Program-made: the position numbers and the translations under genes | Origin: Cerrena zonata | Lineage: Eukaryota > Basidiomycota > Agaricomycetes > Polyporales > Cerrenaceae | DNA length: 64,000 nucleotides | Assembly (NCBI GenBank): GCA_038087015.1 | Contig: JASBNA010000005.1 | Coordinates: forward strand, 1,736,001 to 1,800,000 | Direction of reading: 5' to 3' | The notes under the pieces: model-generated | Database searches by the model: none | Told to the model about the DNA's origin: nothing | What the model saw: only the letters and a program-made list of their open reading frames with translations | Part shown: in pieces, positions 61,164 through 64,000 of the stretch | How the letters are laid out: each line of letters opens with the position of its first letter | How positions within the stretch are numbered: the stretch's first letter is position 1

Positions 61164-62278
61164 ATGTTTTCACGATTCACAAAGGCGTTTCTTTTCATAA
61201 TCCTCGCACTAGTAAGAGTCCCTTCCACCTTTTAGTGCCATCTATTTCCGAGAAATCGCGACTAACCCACTTCCTATCTAATTCCACTTTCGATATTCTA
61301 CTGTACTCAATCGTCCATCAACACTATCGGAACCGCTTGTCAAACTGGGAACCGATTGAATAGTTCCTACTCGCATCATTGGCATTCTTACATCCTCCTT
61401 CTCGCGCTTACATAGATCCTTGGACGGGTGACTTATTCGGCGATAGAGGTGTCGAGCAAGATTTACACGCCTTGTCTTCCTCACAAAGGCAGCACAATCT
61501 TCCAGGACTCATTGAAGGATACTGTATCTGATAAGGATGGCGTAGCCCTGGGAGGTGTTATCATGGGCAAGCTCGGGAACGCTACGGCCAAGTGAGTACA
61601 TGTGTTCTACGCCACAAGCTCGTGTCAAGTTGACAATTTACGAAAAGAGCGGAATTAGGAAGAGCAACATGGAAGCTATTGTGAGTCTCGGCTGGCTTGT
61701 CGGGCTTTCTATATACTCATCTATCTGATCGTTAGACATACCATGACACTTCGCTTTCCGGAGGTTTGTACGTATTTTTGCCCTCAGCCACTTACGTTGA
61801 ATATTATCACTTCCGTTAGGAACCTACACAGAACGAACGGGACGCGCTATCCTCATATTTCCATCTTCTCTCTAGACTGTATCCCTGCGGCGAATGTGCT
61901 CAGGAATTCCAGCAATTGCTCAAGAAGTTCCCCCCACAAACCTCGTCACGTCGGGCAGCGGCAACATGGTGAGACTTCGCCCTGACGCTCTTGCTCTTGC
62001 CCTATTTATCATAAATTTGTGTTAGGTTGTGTTTCGTCCACAACGAAGTGAACACTCGGCTGTTGAAACCCACTTTCGACTGTGCTGATCTTGATGCCAC
62101 TTATGATTGTGGTTGTGGAGACGACCCAGTGACACCAACAAGCTCGGCAAAAGCGGACTCGAAAGCTACTCCTGAACCAGGCACGGGGACAGGTGTTGTC
62201 CACGATCCTATGGACCTGGAATTTGATCCAACAAAAGATAAAATCACTGGCGTTGGGATGATCAAAGGAGGTCGATGA
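61164..62278 (+). CDS. ERV2: ERV2-like FAD-linked sulfhydryl oxidase
   Basis: The enzyme makes disulfides in the secretory pathway and passes electrons to oxygen through FAD. The ATG at 61164 gives a signal/anchor helix (FTKAFLFIILAL). The loop after it, AFLHPPSRAYIDPWTGDLFG, is in one frame. From about 61500 the frame differs by one base and then reads GGVIMGKLGNATAK, AELGRATWKLLHTMTLRFPE, the redox centre YPCGECAQEF and the FAD-contact QTSSRRAAATWLCFVHNEVN. The domain ends TYDCGC. The tail GVGMIKGGR lacks a HDEL-type retrieval signal. The one-base change between 61430 and 61540 may be a further insertion error or a missed intron; the catalytic domain is clear. Confidence 0.87.
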
Positions 62279-64000
62279 TGATGGACTTTTCGGATTTTCG
62301 GAGGTTTGGTGGGTTAATTTATTGCTTGTACTATAGCGTGCGTTTTGCATGTACGATTTATTGGATGATGTGTATTGCAGCAGGAGAGAACGGCTGTTCA
62401 TGGCTACTGATCACACTCTGATTTATTTTGGATTTTGCTTGCACTGAGCACATGGACGGCTTTTGGTTCGTCAATCTTTAGGAACCACCACGAATTTCTG
62501 TATCACTTCGTATTTCGGTCCGAACGTGAGGACTACTTTACTCCCCGGATACTAAACAATGTTCAGTTCCCCAACCGCACGCAATTCCGTCTTTACGATT
62601 ACGTCAAAGTCCACGCAAACAACTCGGAAGTGCCCACCCTCAAGTTCGCGTGGTTGCGGAGGAGGGTAAAGTCTCACACCACACCACCTTCGACTCGGCC
62701 CTTGAGAAGTCACCCGTCTACTTCCTAGCAAACACCGGTTTCGTCTTACGACTCTCTACTTTCGTCACCGGGCTTCACATTCAACATCACACGACCATCG
62801 TCATGATCTCCCAAAATGACCAAAATCACATTTCACTTGTATGCTCACGCGACTTGATCGCCAAGATGTCTATTTCACCAGTTGACCGATACTTTACTTT
62901 GTCCCGCCTTCGTGACGGCCACCGCTGGTATCCGACACCTCTTCGGAGCGCCATGGCTTCGTCATCTTCTGCGTCGGCAGCCACAGTGCTTAACGGAGTT
63001 TCAACCCGGAAACACCAGGCACTCACCCTTCTTCTTTGATACACCTTTTCATTGACGATGTTTCATAGGCAAGGTCGAAATTTTAATATATCATCCGTGT
63101 TGAATAACGCTTGCGGCTTCTCGATGCCTTTCAATGGGCCGAGAGACATCCTTCTCCGCAATCTCGTCGTCGTCGCGTACGCTCCTTTGCAAGGCGGGAC
63201 CGGTCTCATATGACCAAAACAACGTATACGTATGTAAATGCTTCGAGGCTAAATAGGTACGTTTGTTGTCTCGACGCCAAGGAGACGTTTCTAATTGCCA
63301 ATCTTTTTGCGTTATAGGAAACAGACATGGGGGAGCACAGGGCGCAGCAGGGCCCCCCGCTTAGCTTCGTCACGGCGCGGGTGACTTTTTCAGGAAGTTT
63401 CATATAGAAGGGGACGGCAGAATATGCCTTTTTACGGTCACAAAGGAGCAAGTTCGGAAACTTTTCCAATTTGATATCCCGAAACTCTTGCAATGGGCGC
63501 ACGGTATCGAGGGAGCTGGTAAGCGTTGTCTCATTTGTTTCCAATGGTCTCGAACTGTGGTCCATTACAAGGTTACAAGGTAAAAATTCAAATACGAGTT
63601 CAGCAACTGCGAAAACCGAGAGTGTCGTTACATCATATGTCGTTACAGTGGTGGTATCTCCTTGAAAATCAACACGATGTCTCGCGAGTCGGGAGCAAGT
63701 CATTTCCGCACCTTGCATAGGGCTCCCAGGCATCCTCTAGAACACGTCTGGATTCCCATGTGAGCCCTTGCGGCCGTGTGCAAGTATGTCTTGCTTACGT
63801 CTCGCGTAGGTATGGAGAGCTGTATACGTTGGTTTGGACTGATGTTCCTCTGAAAGGATTAGTATCGACCCATTTCATGATTTTTGATCAAGCTATCGCG
63901 CTTGACCTCTTCCATGCGGCAGTCTAGTTGCCGAAGATCGCATTGGATATACAGTATCCCTTAGGTACTGCATCACATGGGTGTACCAGCTGGGAAATAA
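62279..64000. other. Unannotated right end
   Basis: Frames at 62435-63039 (plus) and 63206-63733 (minus, 175 residues) are open but match no family I know. Partial genes running off the window cannot be excluded. Confidence 0.35.

Noticed and set aside
63206..63733. 175-codon minus-strand frame near the right end
   Set aside because: No recognisable family or intron structure; could be chance or part of a gene outside the window, so not called.
1..64000. tRNA, rRNA, CRISPR or bacterial operon features
   Set aside because: No cloverleaf-like segments with a GTTCRAAYC arm, no rRNA and no regularly spaced direct repeats were noticed; the window is eukaryotic.

Overview
The window is nuclear DNA of a basidiomycete fungus, almost certainly an Agaricomycete. 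Genes lie on both strands and are broken by many short GT-AG introns of about 45-70 bases. There are no operons. The gene content fits: expanded F-box, MYND-finger and kinase-like families typical of mushroom-forming fungi, a DUF6533-type membrane protein, and two secreted plant-polymer enzymes (a CBM1-tailed CE16 esterase and a GH43/CBM35 exo-beta-1,3-galactanase) that suggest a wood or litter decayer.

Layout. 0-5 kb: an intron-rich DUF6533-like membrane protein, then a GW/WG-rich protein. 6-12.5 kb: a NAPE-PLD-like metallo-hydrolase, an F-box protein, and CCT8 (chaperonin theta). 12.5-25 kb: a membrane-associated SDR-like protein, MYND gene A, INO1, the CE16 esterase and TIM50. 25-32 kb: an accessory block with an F-box gene, MYND gene B and a divergent pair of kinase-like genes, one of which has lost its catalytic residues. 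33-45 kb: a DUF7330-like membrane protein, LSM4, an F-box/LRR protein, a repeated C2H2-type protein, DPH5 and cytosolic asparaginyl-tRNA synthetase. 45-55 kb: MYND gene C, an unknown gene, MYND gene D, an ARF6-type GTPase and a degraded MYND remnant. 55-64 kb: an unknown acidic protein, a CT-rich degenerate tandem repeat, the GH43 galactanase and an ERV2-like sulfhydryl oxidase.

The core genes are ordinary housekeeping functions: protein folding, inositol synthesis, mitochondrial import, U6 snRNP, diphthamide, tRNA charging, vesicle traffic and ER disulfide formation. Between them sit fast-evolving lineage-specific families. The clearest local story is the MYND family: four intact-looking genes plus one decayed copy within 40 kb, all with the finger at the very C-terminus and a conserved intron inside the finger. 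B and D are close inverted paralogs.

Caution on the sequence: CCT8 (twice), the SDR-like gene and ARF6 each carry a single extra base in a short homopolymer that breaks a conserved reading frame, and two other genes may do so. All have the same sign, which points to assembly insertion errors rather than pseudogenes. Exon models are hand-made from splice signals and family resemblance; no alignment or search was run.
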